A stretch of 64,000 bases of DNA from Micromonospora sp. HM5-17 (GTDB lineage Bacteria; Actinomycetota; Actinomycetes; Mycobacteriales; Micromonosporaceae), in NCBI RefSeq assembly GCF_003762835.1, contig NZ_RJWA01000005.1:310001-374000 (forward strand), given 5' to 3'. Under the pieces are notes generated by a model, which did no database searches, had not been told where the DNA came from, and worked only from the letters and a program-made list of their open reading frames with translations. Of this stretch, positions 48,551 through 57,679 are shown piece by piece; within the stretch, counting starts at the first letter, position 1; every line of letters begins with the position of its first letter. The translations under genes and the position numbers were made by a program.

Positions 48551-49509
48551 ACCAGCCCGGCGATCCCAGGTCGGACCCCGGCCCCCGGCTGGCCGGCGGC
48601 CCGGGCGGCGACGTGCCAACCCGGGGCGGCGACGCGTCGCCCGCACCCGGCGGGCCGGCGCCGGACGGGATCTGCGCCATCGTCCTCGCCGCCGGGGAGG
48701 GGCGCCGGCTGCGACCCCTCACCGCGTACCGGCCGAAGGCGCTCTGCCCCGTCGGGAACGTGCCGCTGCTGGACCGGGCCCTGCACCGGGTCGCGGCGCT
48801 CGGCTTCGCCGACCCCGACACCGTGGCGGTGAACGCCTGCTACCTGGGCGAGCAGGTGGTCCGGCACGTCGGCGGCCGGGCACGACTCTCGGTGGAGCCG
48901 GACGACCCGCTCGGCACCTCCGGCGGGGTTGCCCGGCTGCGGGACTGGATCGACGGCCGGGGCGTCCTCGTCGGCAACGCCGACGCGTACCTGGCCACCC
49001 CGGACGCCCCGCCCGGGCCGGACATCGCCGCGCTGCTGGCCGGCTGGGACGGCCGGACCGTACGCCTGCTCGGCCGACCTGTCACCGGCCCGTCCCGCCC
49101 GGGCGACTTCGGCCGGCACCGGTTCGCCGGCTTCTCCCTGCTGCCGTGGTCCCGGGTCCGCGGCCTGCCCGTCACCCCGACCGAGTTGGTCCGGACCGTC
49201 TGGCGCCCCGCCGAGGCGGCCGGTGAGCTGGAGGTGGTCGAGTTCACCGGGACGTACCTCGACACCGGAACCCCGGCGGACTACCTGGCGGCGAACCTGC
49301 ACGCGGCCGGCGCCGGGAGCCTGCTCGACCCCACCGCGACCGTCACCGGCCGGCACCGGCGCGCGGTCGTCGGGGCGGGCGCGGTGGTCCACGGCACGGT
49401 CGAGCGGGCCGTGGTGTGGCCGGGCGGCGTGGTCCATCCCGGCGAGCACCTCGTCGACGCCGTTCGGGTCGGCGCGGACCTGACGGTGCCCGCCACGCCC
49501 GCGGCCTGA
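48547..49509 (+). CDS. Sugar-1-phosphate nucleotidyltransferase
   Basis: 320 residues from GTG 48547. After a disordered 40-residue N-terminus comes AIVLAAGEGRRLRPLTAYRP with PKALCPVGNVPLLDRAL, the nucleotide- and metal-binding loops of NTP-transferases. Then LGTSGGVARLRDWI, VLVGNADAYL (metal Asp), FTGTYLDTGTPADYL, and a C-terminal beta-helix-like tail TATVTGRHRRAVVGAGAVVH. Probably a mannose-1-phosphate guanylyltransferase or similar. Coupled to the Nudix gene. Confidence 0.88.
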   Translation: MNQPGDPRSDPGPRLAGGPGGDVPTRGGDASPAPGGPAPDGICAIVLAAGEGRRLRPLTAYRPKALCPVGNVPLLDRALHRVAALGFADPDTVAVNACYLGEQVVRHVGGRARLSVEPDDPLGTSGGVARLRDWIDGRGVLVGNADAYLATPDAPPGPDIAALLAGWDGRTVRLLGRPVTGPSRPGDFGRHRFAGFSLLPWSRVRGLPVTPTELVRTVWRPAEAAGELEVVEFTGTYLDTGTPADYLAANLHAAGAGSLLDPTATVTGRHRRAVVGAGAVVHGTVERAVVWPGGVVHPGEHLVDAVRVGADLTVPATPAA

Positions 49510-49793
49510 CCCCACCGACCGCGCGCGGCCTGACCCCGCCGCTCACGCCGAGAAACCGTCCCGCGTCGGTCAGGCCGACACCCCACGCCGCACCGGCTGA
49601 CCGACGACCCGCCCGCCGGTCACGCCCGGGGTCCGACCCCCGCGCCACGGTGCGGGATCGGCGTCGCCTCCCGCACCTTCGCCCGGGCCCGGGCGGGCCA
49701 ACCCTTAGCATGGGCGGGCAGCCGCGGTTCCGGTGCCGAGGGGTGATCCCGATTCTCGGTACGGCCGGCACGTCGACGAGAGGAGTCCCACCG
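49510..49793. other. Intergenic region
   Basis: 284 bases with no gene seen. The GGCCGACACC/GGCCGGCACG patches are ordinary GC-rich DNA. AGGAG at 49781-49785 is the ribosome site of the next gene. Confidence 0.5.
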
Positions 49794-50081
49794 GTGATCA
49801 CCGCGATCGTCCTGATCGACTGCGCCACCGACTCGATTCCGGAGGTGGCCGAGACGCTGGCCGCCCTGCCCGGGGTGAGCGAGGTCTACTCGGTCGCCGG
49901 CCATGTCGACCTGATCGCGATCGTCCGGGTACGGGAGTTCGACCAGATCGCCGAGGTCATCGCCGGACGCATCTCGAAGGTGCCCGGTGTGGTCAAGACC
50001 GAGTCCCACATCGCGTTCCGGGCCTACTCCCAGCACGACCTGGAGGAGGCCTTCGCCATCGGCCTTCCCGACTCCGACTGA
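49794..50081 (+). CDS. Stand-alone Lrp/AsnC ligand-binding (RAM) domain
   Basis: 95 residues from GTG 49794. TAIVLIDCATDSIPEVAETL, ALPGVSEVYSVAGHVDLIAI, VREFDQIAEVIAGRISKVPG and TESHIAFRAYS are the beta-alpha-beta repeats of the RAM fold. There is no HTH. Such single-domain proteins bind amino acids and can form rings or modulate full-length Lrp regulators. Confidence 0.9.
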   Translation: MITAIVLIDCATDSIPEVAETLAALPGVSEVYSVAGHVDLIAIVRVREFDQIAEVIAGRISKVPGVVKTESHIAFRAYSQHDLEEAFAIGLPDSD

Positions 50082-50168
50082 CTGTCCGGGACACCGACCC
50101 GCAGCCATCCCGGGACGCCGACCCACCATAGCTACCATCAGGTAACATCGCCCGCTACGATCATCCGG

Positions 50169-51056
50169 GTGACCCCCCGGCCCCCCGACGAGCAGGTTGA
50201 CTACGAGCCGTTCGTCGTCGACCGCGGCGACGACCGCCTCGCGCTCCGGATCTATCCGGACCCGGACGGAAACCCGACCGCCCCGGTCGTGCTGGTCTGG
50301 CCCGCGATGGGGGTCCCGGCCGGCTACTACCGACCGTTCGTCGCCGCGCTGCGGGCCGCCGGGCTGGCGGTGGTGGTCGCCGACCTCCGCGGCACCGGGG
50401 CGAGCACCCCGCGACCGAGCCGCGCCTCCCGGTACGGCTACGCCGAACTGGTCGACGACGTCGGCGCCGTTCTCGAGGCGCTGAAGTCGCGGCTGGACGG
50501 GCGTACCCGACTCCTGCTCGGCCACTCGCTCGGCGGCCAGGCCGCGCTGCTGCACGTCGCGCTCACCGGCGGCGCGTACGTCGACGGGCTGGTCCTGGTG
50601 GCGGTCGGGGTGCCGTACTGGCGGCTCTACCCGGGGCTTCGCCGGCACCTGGTGCTCGTCGGCAGCCAACTGATCCACGGCACGGCGCGGCTCCTCGGCT
50701 GGTGGCCCGGCTGGGGCTTCGGCGGACGGCAGGCCCGGCGGGTGATCGGGGACTGGGCCCACACCGCCCGTACCGGCCGCTTCCCCCGGCTGGACGGCGT
50801 CGACGCCGACTCGGCCGTCCGGGACGTACGGACCCCGGTCCTGGCGGTCAGCGTCGAGGGTGATCCGTTGACTCCCGCCGAGACGCTCGACCACCTCTGC
50901 GCCAAGGTGCCCGCCGCACCGCTCATCCGACACCACTACGGGACGGCGGAGGCGGGTGCCCCGATGAACCACTTCACCTGGGTTCGGGCCGCCGCCCCGC
51001 TCGCCGCCCGGATCGCCGCGTTCGCTGGCGACCTGCCCGCCCGCCGAGCGTCGTGA
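50169..51056 (+). CDS. Alpha/beta-fold hydrolase
   Basis: 295 residues, GTG 50169. Motifs: VVLVWPAMGVPAGYYRPFV, VVADLRGTGAS, nucleophile elbow LLLGHSLGGQAALL with Ser, LAVSVEGDPLTPAE and NHFTWVRAAAP with the likely catalytic His. YheT/COG4757-like hydrolase, substrate unknown. Confidence 0.88.
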   Translation: MTPRPPDEQVDYEPFVVDRGDDRLALRIYPDPDGNPTAPVVLVWPAMGVPAGYYRPFVAALRAAGLAVVVADLRGTGASTPRPSRASRYGYAELVDDVGAVLEALKSRLDGRTRLLLGHSLGGQAALLHVALTGGAYVDGLVLVAVGVPYWRLYPGLRRHLVLVGSQLIHGTARLLGWWPGWGFGGRQARRVIGDWAHTARTGRFPRLDGVDADSAVRDVRTPVLAVSVEGDPLTPAETLDHLCAKVPAAPLIRHHYGTAEAGAPMNHFTWVRAAAPLAARIAAFAGDLPARRAS

Positions 51057-51126
51057 CCACGAGCGTCGGCGCCGGCGTGACCAACGGGTGCGACCCCGAC
51101 GAGCCCTCCGACACCCGGGAGACGCC

Positions 51127-51174
51127 CGGGACGACGGGTCCACCGGCACGGTCGCCGGTGGACCCGTCGTCCCG
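51127..51174. terminator. Perfect 20-bp hairpin between convergent genes
   Basis: Bases 51128-51146 and 51155-51173 are exact reverse complements (GGGACGACGGGTCCACCGG arm), extended by one more pair at 51127/51174, with an 8-base loop CACGGTCG. Lies between the convergent hydrolase and DUF4142 genes. Confidence 0.9.
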
Positions 51175-51218
51175 CCCGGCCACGGCCAGCCGGCGGAGTA
51201 GCCGACGATCGGCCGAGG

Positions 51219-51875
51219 TCAGCTGATCGTCGGGCCCGGCGTGGTCGTCGTACCGCGCGGAGCCGGCGTCCCCGAGCTGACGCCCGGGCTCGGCGTCACC
51301 GTGACCCCACCCGGGATCGGCACGCCGAGGCTCTGGGCCAGCGCCACCAACGCGTTGTGGTGCGCCTGGAGCACCGGCGCCGCCTGCTGCGCCACCTGCT
51401 TGGCGCCCGGGTCCGAGCCCTGCGTCAGCTCAGCCTGCACGATCTGCATCGCCTGGCTGTGCGCGGTCAGCTGGGCGGTGACCCACTGGGCGTCGAAGTC
51501 CGCACCGCTGACGTTCTGCAGCTGGTTCATCACCGCCTGCTGCTCGCTGGTCACCTTGTTCGGCAACGTCAGCTTGCCCGCCGAGGCGACGCTCTGCACC
51601 CGCTGGTCCAACTGGGTGTGATCGGTCACGAAGCGGGCACCGAGCGACTTCACCTCCTGGTTGGTCCCCTTCTGCTGGGCCAGGTTCCCGGTGGCGATCT
51701 CCGCGAGGTTCACCTGATGAATCGACTGCAGGAACTGCTTGTCCTGGGCGGACAGCGCCGTGGACGGCGTCCCGGACGGCGTCGGTTGCGCGACCGCGCT
51801 GTACGCGGCCCCCGCCGGCACCAAGCCAAGCAGCACCATCGAGATGAGCACGCCTAAGCGCTTGGTGACCCACAT
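51219..51875 (-). CDS. Secreted DUF4142 protein
   Basis: 218 residues, ATG 51875. Signal peptide KRLGVLISMVLLGLVPAGA. DUF4142 core: DKQFLQSIHQVNLAEIATGN, LAQQKGTNQEVKSLGARFVT, DHTQLDQRVQSVA, then LTAHSQAMQIVQAELTQG and VLQAHHNALVALAQSLG. The His-rich helices are the ferritin-like part of the family. The C-terminus is a Pro/Thr/Gly tail. Function unknown; probably extracytoplasmic. Confidence 0.85.
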   Translation of the reverse strand: MWVTKRLGVLISMVLLGLVPAGAAYSAVAQPTPSGTPSTALSAQDKQFLQSIHQVNLAEIATGNLAQQKGTNQEVKSLGARFVTDHTQLDQRVQSVASAGKLTLPNKVTSEQQAVMNQLQNVSGADFDAQWVTAQLTAHSQAMQIVQAELTQGSDPGAKQVAQQAAPVLQAHHNALVALAQSLGVPIPGGVTVTPSPGVSSGTPAPRGTTTTPGPTIS

Positions 51876-52131
51876 GGTTGTTCCCCCCTCCGTCGTTGAA
51901 CTTCGGGGGTACCCGGTTGTTCGACGGACACGCGGACGGATCCGCCCCGGCCGGCATGATCCCGTACGCTCGCGCCGACCCGGGGTGCCGACCGGGGGCG
52001 CGGAGACCGGGACGTGCCCTTTGGGCGGACTGAGCCGCGGCGTCGCGATCCAGGGCCGACGATCCGGTACGTCGGCCGGGTGAGGTCTACCGGTCAGCCG
52101 GACGGGAAGCCGGGAACCCGGCGGTCTGGGC

Positions 52132-53190
52132 CTACTCGTCCGCCTTGGCGGCGTGGGCCACCTCGACCCAGCGTTCCAGGGTCCGGGCGGCGGCGCCGGA
52201 GTCGATCGACTCGGCAGCCCGGTGCAGTCCGGCCCGCAGCGCCGGCACCACGTCGTCCGCAAAGCCGTCCTGGGCGGCCAGCGCGGCCGCCGCGTTCACC
52301 AGGACGGCGTCCCGGACCGGGCCGGTCTCGCCGGCGAGCAGCCGCCGGGCCACGTCCGCGTTGAAGGCGGCGTCGCCGCCCCGCAGGTCCCCGGGGGCCG
52401 ACCGGGGCAGGCCGAGATCGGCGGCGTCGACCACCGTCTCGGTGACCCGACCCTGCCGGGCGATCCAGAGCCGGGTGGGTGCCGCCGTGCTGAACTCGTC
52501 GAGCCCGTCCTCGCCCCGCATCACCAGCACCGAGTCCCCCCGCCGGGCGAAGACCTCCGCCACCACGGGCGCCATCCGCGGGTCGAAGCAGCCGACCGCG
52601 CCGGACCGGGGTCGGGCCGGGTTGGTCAGCGGACCCAGGAAGTTGAAGATCGTCGGCACCCCCATCTCCCGGCGGGGTACCGAGGTGTGCCGCATCCCGG
52701 GGTGGAAGCGAGCGGCGAAGCAGAAGCCGATGTTGGCCTCGGTGACGCAGCGCGCCACGCCGGCCGGACCAAGATCCAGCGGAATGCCGAGGTACTCGAG
52801 TAGGTCGGCCGCACCGCACGACGAGGAGGCGGCCCGGTTGCCGTGCTTGACCACCGGCACCCCCGCCCCGGCCACCACGATCGCGGTCATGGTGGAGATG
52901 TTCACGGTGTGGGCCCGGTCACCGCCCGTACCGACCACGTCGACCGCGGCGGACCGCAGCTCCGGCGGCAACTCCACCAGCGTCGCCGCGCGAAGCATCG
53001 CCTCGACCAACCCGGCCAGTTCGACGGGGGTCTCCCCCTTCGCGCGCAGGGCCACCGCGAAACCGGCGACCTGTGCCGGGGTCGCGGCCCCCGACATGAT
53101 CTCTTCCATCGCCCACGCGGTGTCGGCGGTGGAAAGCTCCTCGGCGCGCAGCAGCGCGGCGAGAAGGTTGGGCCAGGTCCGTTCCCCCAT
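52132..53190 (-). CDS. trpD: Anthranilate phosphoribosyltransferase
   Basis: 352 residues, ATG 53190 behind GGGAGG. Second step of tryptophan synthesis, joining anthranilate to PRPP. Motifs: [17 protein letters not shown] (PRPP), [40 protein letters not shown] and [12 protein letters not shown]. The DE motif [14 protein letters not shown] is also present. Normal length. Other trp genes are not in the window, as often in actinobacteria. Confidence 0.95.
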   Translation of the reverse strand: MGERTWPNLLAALLRAEELSTADTAWAMEEIMSGAATPAQVAGFAVALRAKGETPVELAGLVEAMLRAATLVELPPELRSAAVDVVGTGGDRAHTVNISTMTAIVVAGAGVPVVKHGNRAASSSCGAADLLEYLGIPLDLGPAGVARCVTEANIGFCFAARFHPGMRHTSVPRREMGVPTIFNFLGPLTNPARPRSGAVGCFDPRMAPVVAEVFARRGDSVLVMRGEDGLDEFSTAAPTRLWIARQGRVTETVVDAADLGLPRSAPGDLRGGDAAFNADVARRLLAGETGPVRDAVLVNAAAALAAQDGFADDVVPALRAGLHRAAESIDSGAAARTLERWVEVAHAAKADE

Positions 53191-53269
53191 GCGGGCCTCC
53201 CGAGCGGAGCGGGTGGTGGTCGGGTGAGGCGGTGTGACGGCGTCCCGGGCCGGTCGCCGGCGGCGTCGC

Positions 53270-53680
53270 TCAGGTGAGCGCGCGCGCTCCGGCGGCCCGG
53301 GCACGGAGCAGCCCGGCCACGGTCTGGCCCGTGGTCACCGGGTCGAGCGGGTGCAGCAGGGTGGCGTCGACCTGGGCGTACGCCGCGAGCCAGCGGTCCG
53401 CGGCCCGGGCGATCACCACGCAGGTCGGCGGCGCGTCGTCCCGCTCGTCCTTGATCTGCCGGGCGATACCGATGCCACCGGCCGGGGTGGCCTCGCCGTC
53501 GAGCAGCAGCAGGTCGATCTCGTACTCGTCGACGAGCCGGATGCACTCGTCGTAGGTCGCCGCCTCGACGAACTCGACGGTCAGATCGGCGGCCGGCCGG
53601 GTCCCCACGGCGAGCCGCATCCGGTTCCGCACCTCCGGGTCGTCGCTGTAGAGCAGGACGGTGTGTAGACGATCGCTCAT
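53270..53680 (-). CDS. Atypical receiver-like protein
   Basis: 136 residues, ATG 53680. The fold is CheY-like ([16 protein letters not shown] with the acidic pair, [13 protein letters not shown] with the phospho-acceptor Asp). The conserved Thr/Ser position reads VVIARAAD and the conserved Lys of the KP motif reads LLHPLDP. So it may not switch in the usual phosphorylation-dependent way. It has no output domain. 79 bases upstream of trpD; may be co-transcribed. Confidence 0.8.
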   Translation of the reverse strand: MSDRLHTVLLYSDDPEVRNRMRLAVGTRPAADLTVEFVEAATYDECIRLVDEYEIDLLLLDGEATPAGGIGIARQIKDERDDAPPTCVVIARAADRWLAAYAQVDATLLHPLDPVTTGQTVAGLLRARAAGARALT

Positions 53681-53980
53681 CGGTTGCCAGGCTCCCACCT
53701 CGTAGCTGCCCGCCGATCGTACCGGTCGCTCCCGGGAGGCGACCGGGCCGCCCGGTCCCGGGGGTGGGCCTCGTCCGCATTCCGGGACGCCGCGCCCGTA
53801 GGGCGGATCGGGTCGCCGGCCCGGGTGGCCCGCGGTTCCGCCGCCCGTCCGGTCGGGCCCGGTCGCGTCCGGCCCCGACGGGCCGTCGCCGGGTGGTGTG
53901 GCAAGGAGGCCGGGGCGGTGAGGTAAAGAAGTCGGCTCGGTGTGGTGCGGAGCGCCGGGTCGGGGGTGCCGTGGCGACCG
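53681..53980. other. Intergenic region
   Basis: 300 bases with no feature that I can support; both flanking genes run on the minus strand. A short GTAAAGAAG patch near 53924 may belong to the promoter of the receiver gene. Confidence 0.4.
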
Positions 53981-54943
53981 TCAGGCCGAGGTGCCCGCGG
54001 CGCGCTCCCGCGCCTCCTGCCGGTCCAGTTCGCGGTCGATCCGCCGGGCCTCCCGCTCGGACTGCCGGATCCACTGGACCACCAGTACGGCGATCATGGT
54101 CACGCTGACGAACTCCCCACCGGCCCAGAGAATGCCGCCGGCGACCTTCTGGTCGGCGAACGGGTCCGCCCACGTCAGGTTCAGCGACGGGTACCAGTCG
54201 CCGCCGAAGAGCGTGCTGCTCTGCATGACGGTGAGCCCGAGCACGGTGTGGAACGGCACCGAGAGGAGCATCAGCAGGGCCCGCGCCGGGTACGGCCAGC
54301 GGCCCGGCAACGGGTCCAGCCCCAGCAGGGGCCAGAAGAAGAGGCAGCCGGTGAGGATGAAGTGCGCGTGCACCAGCTCGTGGACCAGCGGCTGCTCCAG
54401 GCTCAGCCGATAGAGGTCGGTGAAGTACAGCACGAACGGGTTGACCACGAAGACCCCGTACGCGTAGAGCGGGAACGACACCACCCGCGCCACCCGGCTG
54501 TGCAGGACGGCGAGGAGCCGACGCCGCGGCGCCCCGGTGAGCGTCCGCAGTGCCAGGGTGACCGGCGCGCCGAGCGCCAGAAAGATCGGCGCGACCATGG
54601 AGAGCACCATGTGCTGGACCATGTGCACCGACAGCAGGGTGGTGTCGTAGGCGCCGAGCCCGCTCAGGGTCACCGCCGCGATCCCTCCGAGACCGGGGCC
54701 GAGGAAGAGCACCGTACGGGCGACCGGCCAGCGGTCGCCCCGGACCCGCAGCCGGTGCACCCCGTAGAGATACAGGGCCGCGGCGAGCACCAGGCCCACG
54801 GCGAGCCAGCTGTTCAGCGTGCTCTCGGTGATGATCGAGGAGACGGTGAACGGCTCCGTCTCGGCCCCGCCGCCGGCGAGGACGACCGGGGCCGGGTACG
54901 GGACGGGCGCGGCGGCAGCGGCGCCGGGGTCGAGGTGCAGCAC
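53981..54943 (-). CDS. ctaG: Cytochrome c oxidase assembly protein, CtaG family
   Basis: 320 residues, ATG 54943. Seven to eight membrane helices. His-rich metal-handling motifs: VHMVQHMVLSMVAPIFLALG, LVHELVHAHFILTGCLFFWP, FHTVLGLTVMQSSTLFGGDW. This caa3_CtaG type helps insert copper into cytochrome oxidase. Divergent from ctaE with 108 bases between starts, consistent with shared control of oxidase genes. Confidence 0.9.
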   Translation of the reverse strand: MLHLDPGAAAAAPVPYPAPVVLAGGGAETEPFTVSSIITESTLNSWLAVGLVLAAALYLYGVHRLRVRGDRWPVARTVLFLGPGLGGIAAVTLSGLGAYDTTLLSVHMVQHMVLSMVAPIFLALGAPVTLALRTLTGAPRRRLLAVLHSRVARVVSFPLYAYGVFVVNPFVLYFTDLYRLSLEQPLVHELVHAHFILTGCLFFWPLLGLDPLPGRWPYPARALLMLLSVPFHTVLGLTVMQSSTLFGGDWYPSLNLTWADPFADQKVAGGILWAGGEFVSVTMIAVLVVQWIRQSEREARRIDRELDRQEARERAAGTSA

Positions 54944-55051
54944 GTTTTCAGGCTAGGCCAGACAAGCCGGGCATGACGCGTCACCCCGTCCGACGAGGGA
55001 GTTAGGCCACCCCGACGATCGCCGATGCCGCTCAGGGGCAATAATGACCGC

Positions 55052-55651
55052 GTGACTGCGGCCTCAGCCATTGACAAGAGCCGGATCCACTCGCTGACGC
55101 GGCCCAACATGGTCAGCGTCGGGACGATCGTGTGGCTCTCGAGCGAACTCATGTTCTTCGCGGCGTTGTTCGCGATGTACTTCTCCATCCGCGCAGCGGC
55201 TCCGGAGCAGTGGGAGAGGCACACCGAGGTACTCAACGTCCCGTACGCGACGACGTTCACGGTGATCCTGCTGCTCTCCTCGGTCACCTGCCAGTTCGGC
55301 GTGTTCGCCGCGGAGCGGGGGGACGTGCACGCGCTGCGCCGCTGGTTCACCGTCACCTTCATCATGGGCCTGATCTTCGTGCTCGGCCAGCTCAACGAGT
55401 ACCGCGAGCTGGTGCACGAGGGGGTGAAGATCAACGGCGACGGGTACGGCTCGACGTTCTACCTGACCACCGGCTTCCACGCGCTGCACGTGACCGGTGG
55501 CCTCGTCGCCTTCATCATCTTCATGATCCGGACCACCATGGGCCGGTTCACGCCCGCGCAGGCGACCTCGGCGATTGTCGTCTCCTACTACTGGCACTTC
55601 GTCGATGTGGTCTGGATCGCGCTGTACGGCATGATCTACTGGCTCCAGTGA
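55052..55651 (+). CDS. ctaE: Cytochrome c oxidase subunit III
   Basis: 199 residues from GTG 55052 ([20 protein letters not shown]). Five membrane helices: [76 protein letters not shown] and [18 protein letters not shown]. Conserved HALHVTGG and [10 protein letters not shown]. First gene of the ctaE-qcrC-qcrA-qcrB cluster typical of actinobacteria, where complexes III and IV form one supercomplex. Confidence 0.96.
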   Translation: MTAASAIDKSRIHSLTRPNMVSVGTIVWLSSELMFFAALFAMYFSIRAAAPEQWERHTEVLNVPYATTFTVILLLSSVTCQFGVFAAERGDVHALRRWFTVTFIMGLIFVLGQLNEYRELVHEGVKINGDGYGSTFYLTTGFHALHVTGGLVAFIIFMIRTTMGRFTPAQATSAIVVSYYWHFVDVVWIALYGMIYWLQ

Positions 55652-55724
55652 TCTTGTGCTGTCACATTTCGCCACGATGCTCCGTCCCTAAGACAAGGTC
55701 GAGAAACCGTTAAGGACACAGGCC

Positions 55725-56573
55725 ATGACTTCTGACACCCCCGGCGGCGCCCGTTCCCGCGGGCTGCTCTCGCGGCTGCGCCGCGCGCGGTCCGGCCCGC
55801 GTAGCAAGGCCCGCCGGCGGCTGGGCGCCGCAGTCCGGCTGCTGGCCGCGCTGACCCTGGCCGGCGGCGCCTACACCGTCTTCGCGCCGGGCCTGCAGGC
55901 GCAGGACACGCCGCAGCTGAGCACCGCCGCGCAGGAGGGTAAGGCGCTCTACGACAACAGCTGCGTGAGCTGCCACGGACGCAACGCGCAGGGCGTCGAG
56001 GGACGCGGGCCGAGCCTGATCGGCGTCGGCGCCGCCTCGGTGGAGTTCCAGGTGAGCACCGGCCGGATGCCGCTGGCCCGGCAGGAGGCCCAGGCCGAGC
56101 GGAAGCCGCCGGTCTTCAACGATGACCAGATCCAGCAGCTCGCGCAGTACGTGCAGGAGCTGGGCGGCGGCCCGCAGCTCCCCGAGGGCGAGAACCTGCA
56201 CCGGGGCGGCGACCCCGCCGAGGGCGGCCGCCTGTTCCGGCTCAACTGCTCGTCCTGCCACGCCTTCGGTGGGGGCGGCGGCGCCCTCTCCTCCGGCAAG
56301 TTTGCCCCGAACCTGCGGCCGGCGAGCGACCGGCAGATCTACGCCGCGATGCTCACCGGCCCCCAGAACATGCCGGTCTTCGGCGACAACCAGCTGCGGC
56401 CCGACCAGAAGGCCGACATCATCGCGTACCTCCAGGAGACCCTGGCGAAGGACCGCGACCCGGGTGGCTTCAACCTCGGCCGCCTCGGCCCCTCCACCGA
56501 GGGCGTGGCGGTCTTCCTGGTCGGCATCGTCGCGCTGGTCTTCGCCGCGCTGTGGATTGCGGGTAAGTCATGA
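55725..56573 (+). CDS. qcrC: Diheme cytochrome c subunit of bc complex
   Basis: 282 residues, ATG 55725. Two CXXCH heme sites at 80-84 (CVSCH) and 175-179 (CSSCH). One N-terminal membrane helix after an Arg-rich signal (about 36-55) and one C-terminal helix (VAVFLVGIVALVFAALWIAG). The fused diheme cytochrome replaces a soluble cytochrome c in actinobacteria and passes electrons directly to oxidase. Overlaps qcrA by 4 bases. Confidence 0.97.
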   Translation: MTSDTPGGARSRGLLSRLRRARSGPRSKARRRLGAAVRLLAALTLAGGAYTVFAPGLQAQDTPQLSTAAQEGKALYDNSCVSCHGRNAQGVEGRGPSLIGVGAASVEFQVSTGRMPLARQEAQAERKPPVFNDDQIQQLAQYVQELGGGPQLPEGENLHRGGDPAEGGRLFRLNCSSCHAFGGGGGALSSGKFAPNLRPASDRQIYAAMLTGPQNMPVFGDNQLRPDQKADIIAYLQETLAKDRDPGGFNLGRLGPSTEGVAVFLVGIVALVFAALWIAGKS

Positions 56574-57679
56574 GCACACGTACGGGCGTGCACAGCAACC
56601 AGGTCGTGGACAACCCACGGGAGCCGTTCGACGTCAACGACCCGAAGCTGAGCCGGTTTGACCTCGTCCGGGAGGGCGCCCGCCGGGACGACATCGAGAT
56701 CGTCCACTACGAGCCCCAGTTCCCGGTCCCCGGGACCAAGGCGGAGCGCCGGCTCACCCGGACGGTCGCCGGGATGTTCCTGCTGGTCGGCCTCTTCTCG
56801 ACGGCCTTCGTCGTGGCGTACATCTGGTGGCCGTGGGAGTACGAGCACGGTTCCGGGGCGAGCAAGTACTACACCCCGATCCTCGGCGTGACCCTCGGCC
56901 TCGCGCTGCTCGGCATCGGCTTCGGCATCCTGACCTGGGGCAAGAAGCTGCTGCCGAAGGAGGTGTCGATCCAGGCCCGGCACGACGAGCCGGACTCCGA
57001 CGAGGAACGCAAGCTCACCGGCAACACCCTCCTCTACATGGTCGACGAGCTCGGCATCCGGCGTCGGCCGTTGCTGGGCGTCTCGCTCCTGGCGGGTCTG
57101 GCGCCGGTCGGCGTGGTCGCGGCGGCCCCGATCGTCGGCGGTCTGATCGAGCAGCCGCACAAGAACAACCAGATGTTCACCACCGGCTGGAAGCCGATCG
57201 TCGAGAACGGCACGACCCGGTTGGTGAAGCTGACCCACCACGACGGCACCCCGGTCCGCCCGGAGGACGTCAGCCCCGGTGGGCAGATCACGGTGTTCCC
57301 CGGCATCCCCGACGGGGCCACCAACAAGTACGCGGACTCCCCCGTGCTCCTGATCCACCTGCGGGCGAAGGACGCCGAGGAGGCCCGGGCGGCGAACCAG
57401 CGGGCCGGCAAGGCCGACTTCATGTGGGGCAACTACATCGCGTACTCCAAGATCTGCACACACGCGGGCTGCCCGGCCAGCCTCTACGAGCAGCAGACCA
57501 ACCGGCTGCTCTGTCCCTGCCACCAGTCGCAGTTCCTCATCACCGACAACGCCCGTCCGATCTTCGGACCCGCGAGCCGCCGTCTGCCCCAGCTCCCGCT
57601 GACCGTCGAGGACGGCTTCTTCGCGGCGAAGTCCGACTTCACCGAGACGGTCGGGCCCGACTTCTGGGAGCGGCCGTGA
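56570..57679 (+). CDS. qcrA: Rieske iron-sulfur subunit of bc complex
   Basis: 369 residues, ATG 56570 overlapping the qcrC stop. Three membrane helices: MFLLVGLFSTAFVVAYIWW, ILGVTLGLALLGIGFGIL and a third at LLGVSLLAGLAPVGVVAAAP. Cluster ligands CTHAGCPASLY and LCPCHQSQF bind [2Fe-2S]. The long N-terminal extension is standard for actinobacterial QcrA. Overlaps qcrB by 4 bases (GTGA). Confidence 0.97.
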   Translation: MSTRTGVHSNQVVDNPREPFDVNDPKLSRFDLVREGARRDDIEIVHYEPQFPVPGTKAERRLTRTVAGMFLLVGLFSTAFVVAYIWWPWEYEHGSGASKYYTPILGVTLGLALLGIGFGILTWGKKLLPKEVSIQARHDEPDSDEERKLTGNTLLYMVDELGIRRRPLLGVSLLAGLAPVGVVAAAPIVGGLIEQPHKNNQMFTTGWKPIVENGTTRLVKLTHHDGTPVRPEDVSPGGQITVFPGIPDGATNKYADSPVLLIHLRAKDAEEARAANQRAGKADFMWGNYIAYSKICTHAGCPASLYEQQTNRLLCPCHQSQFLITDNARPIFGPASRRLPQLPLTVEDGFFAAKSDFTETVGPDFWERP

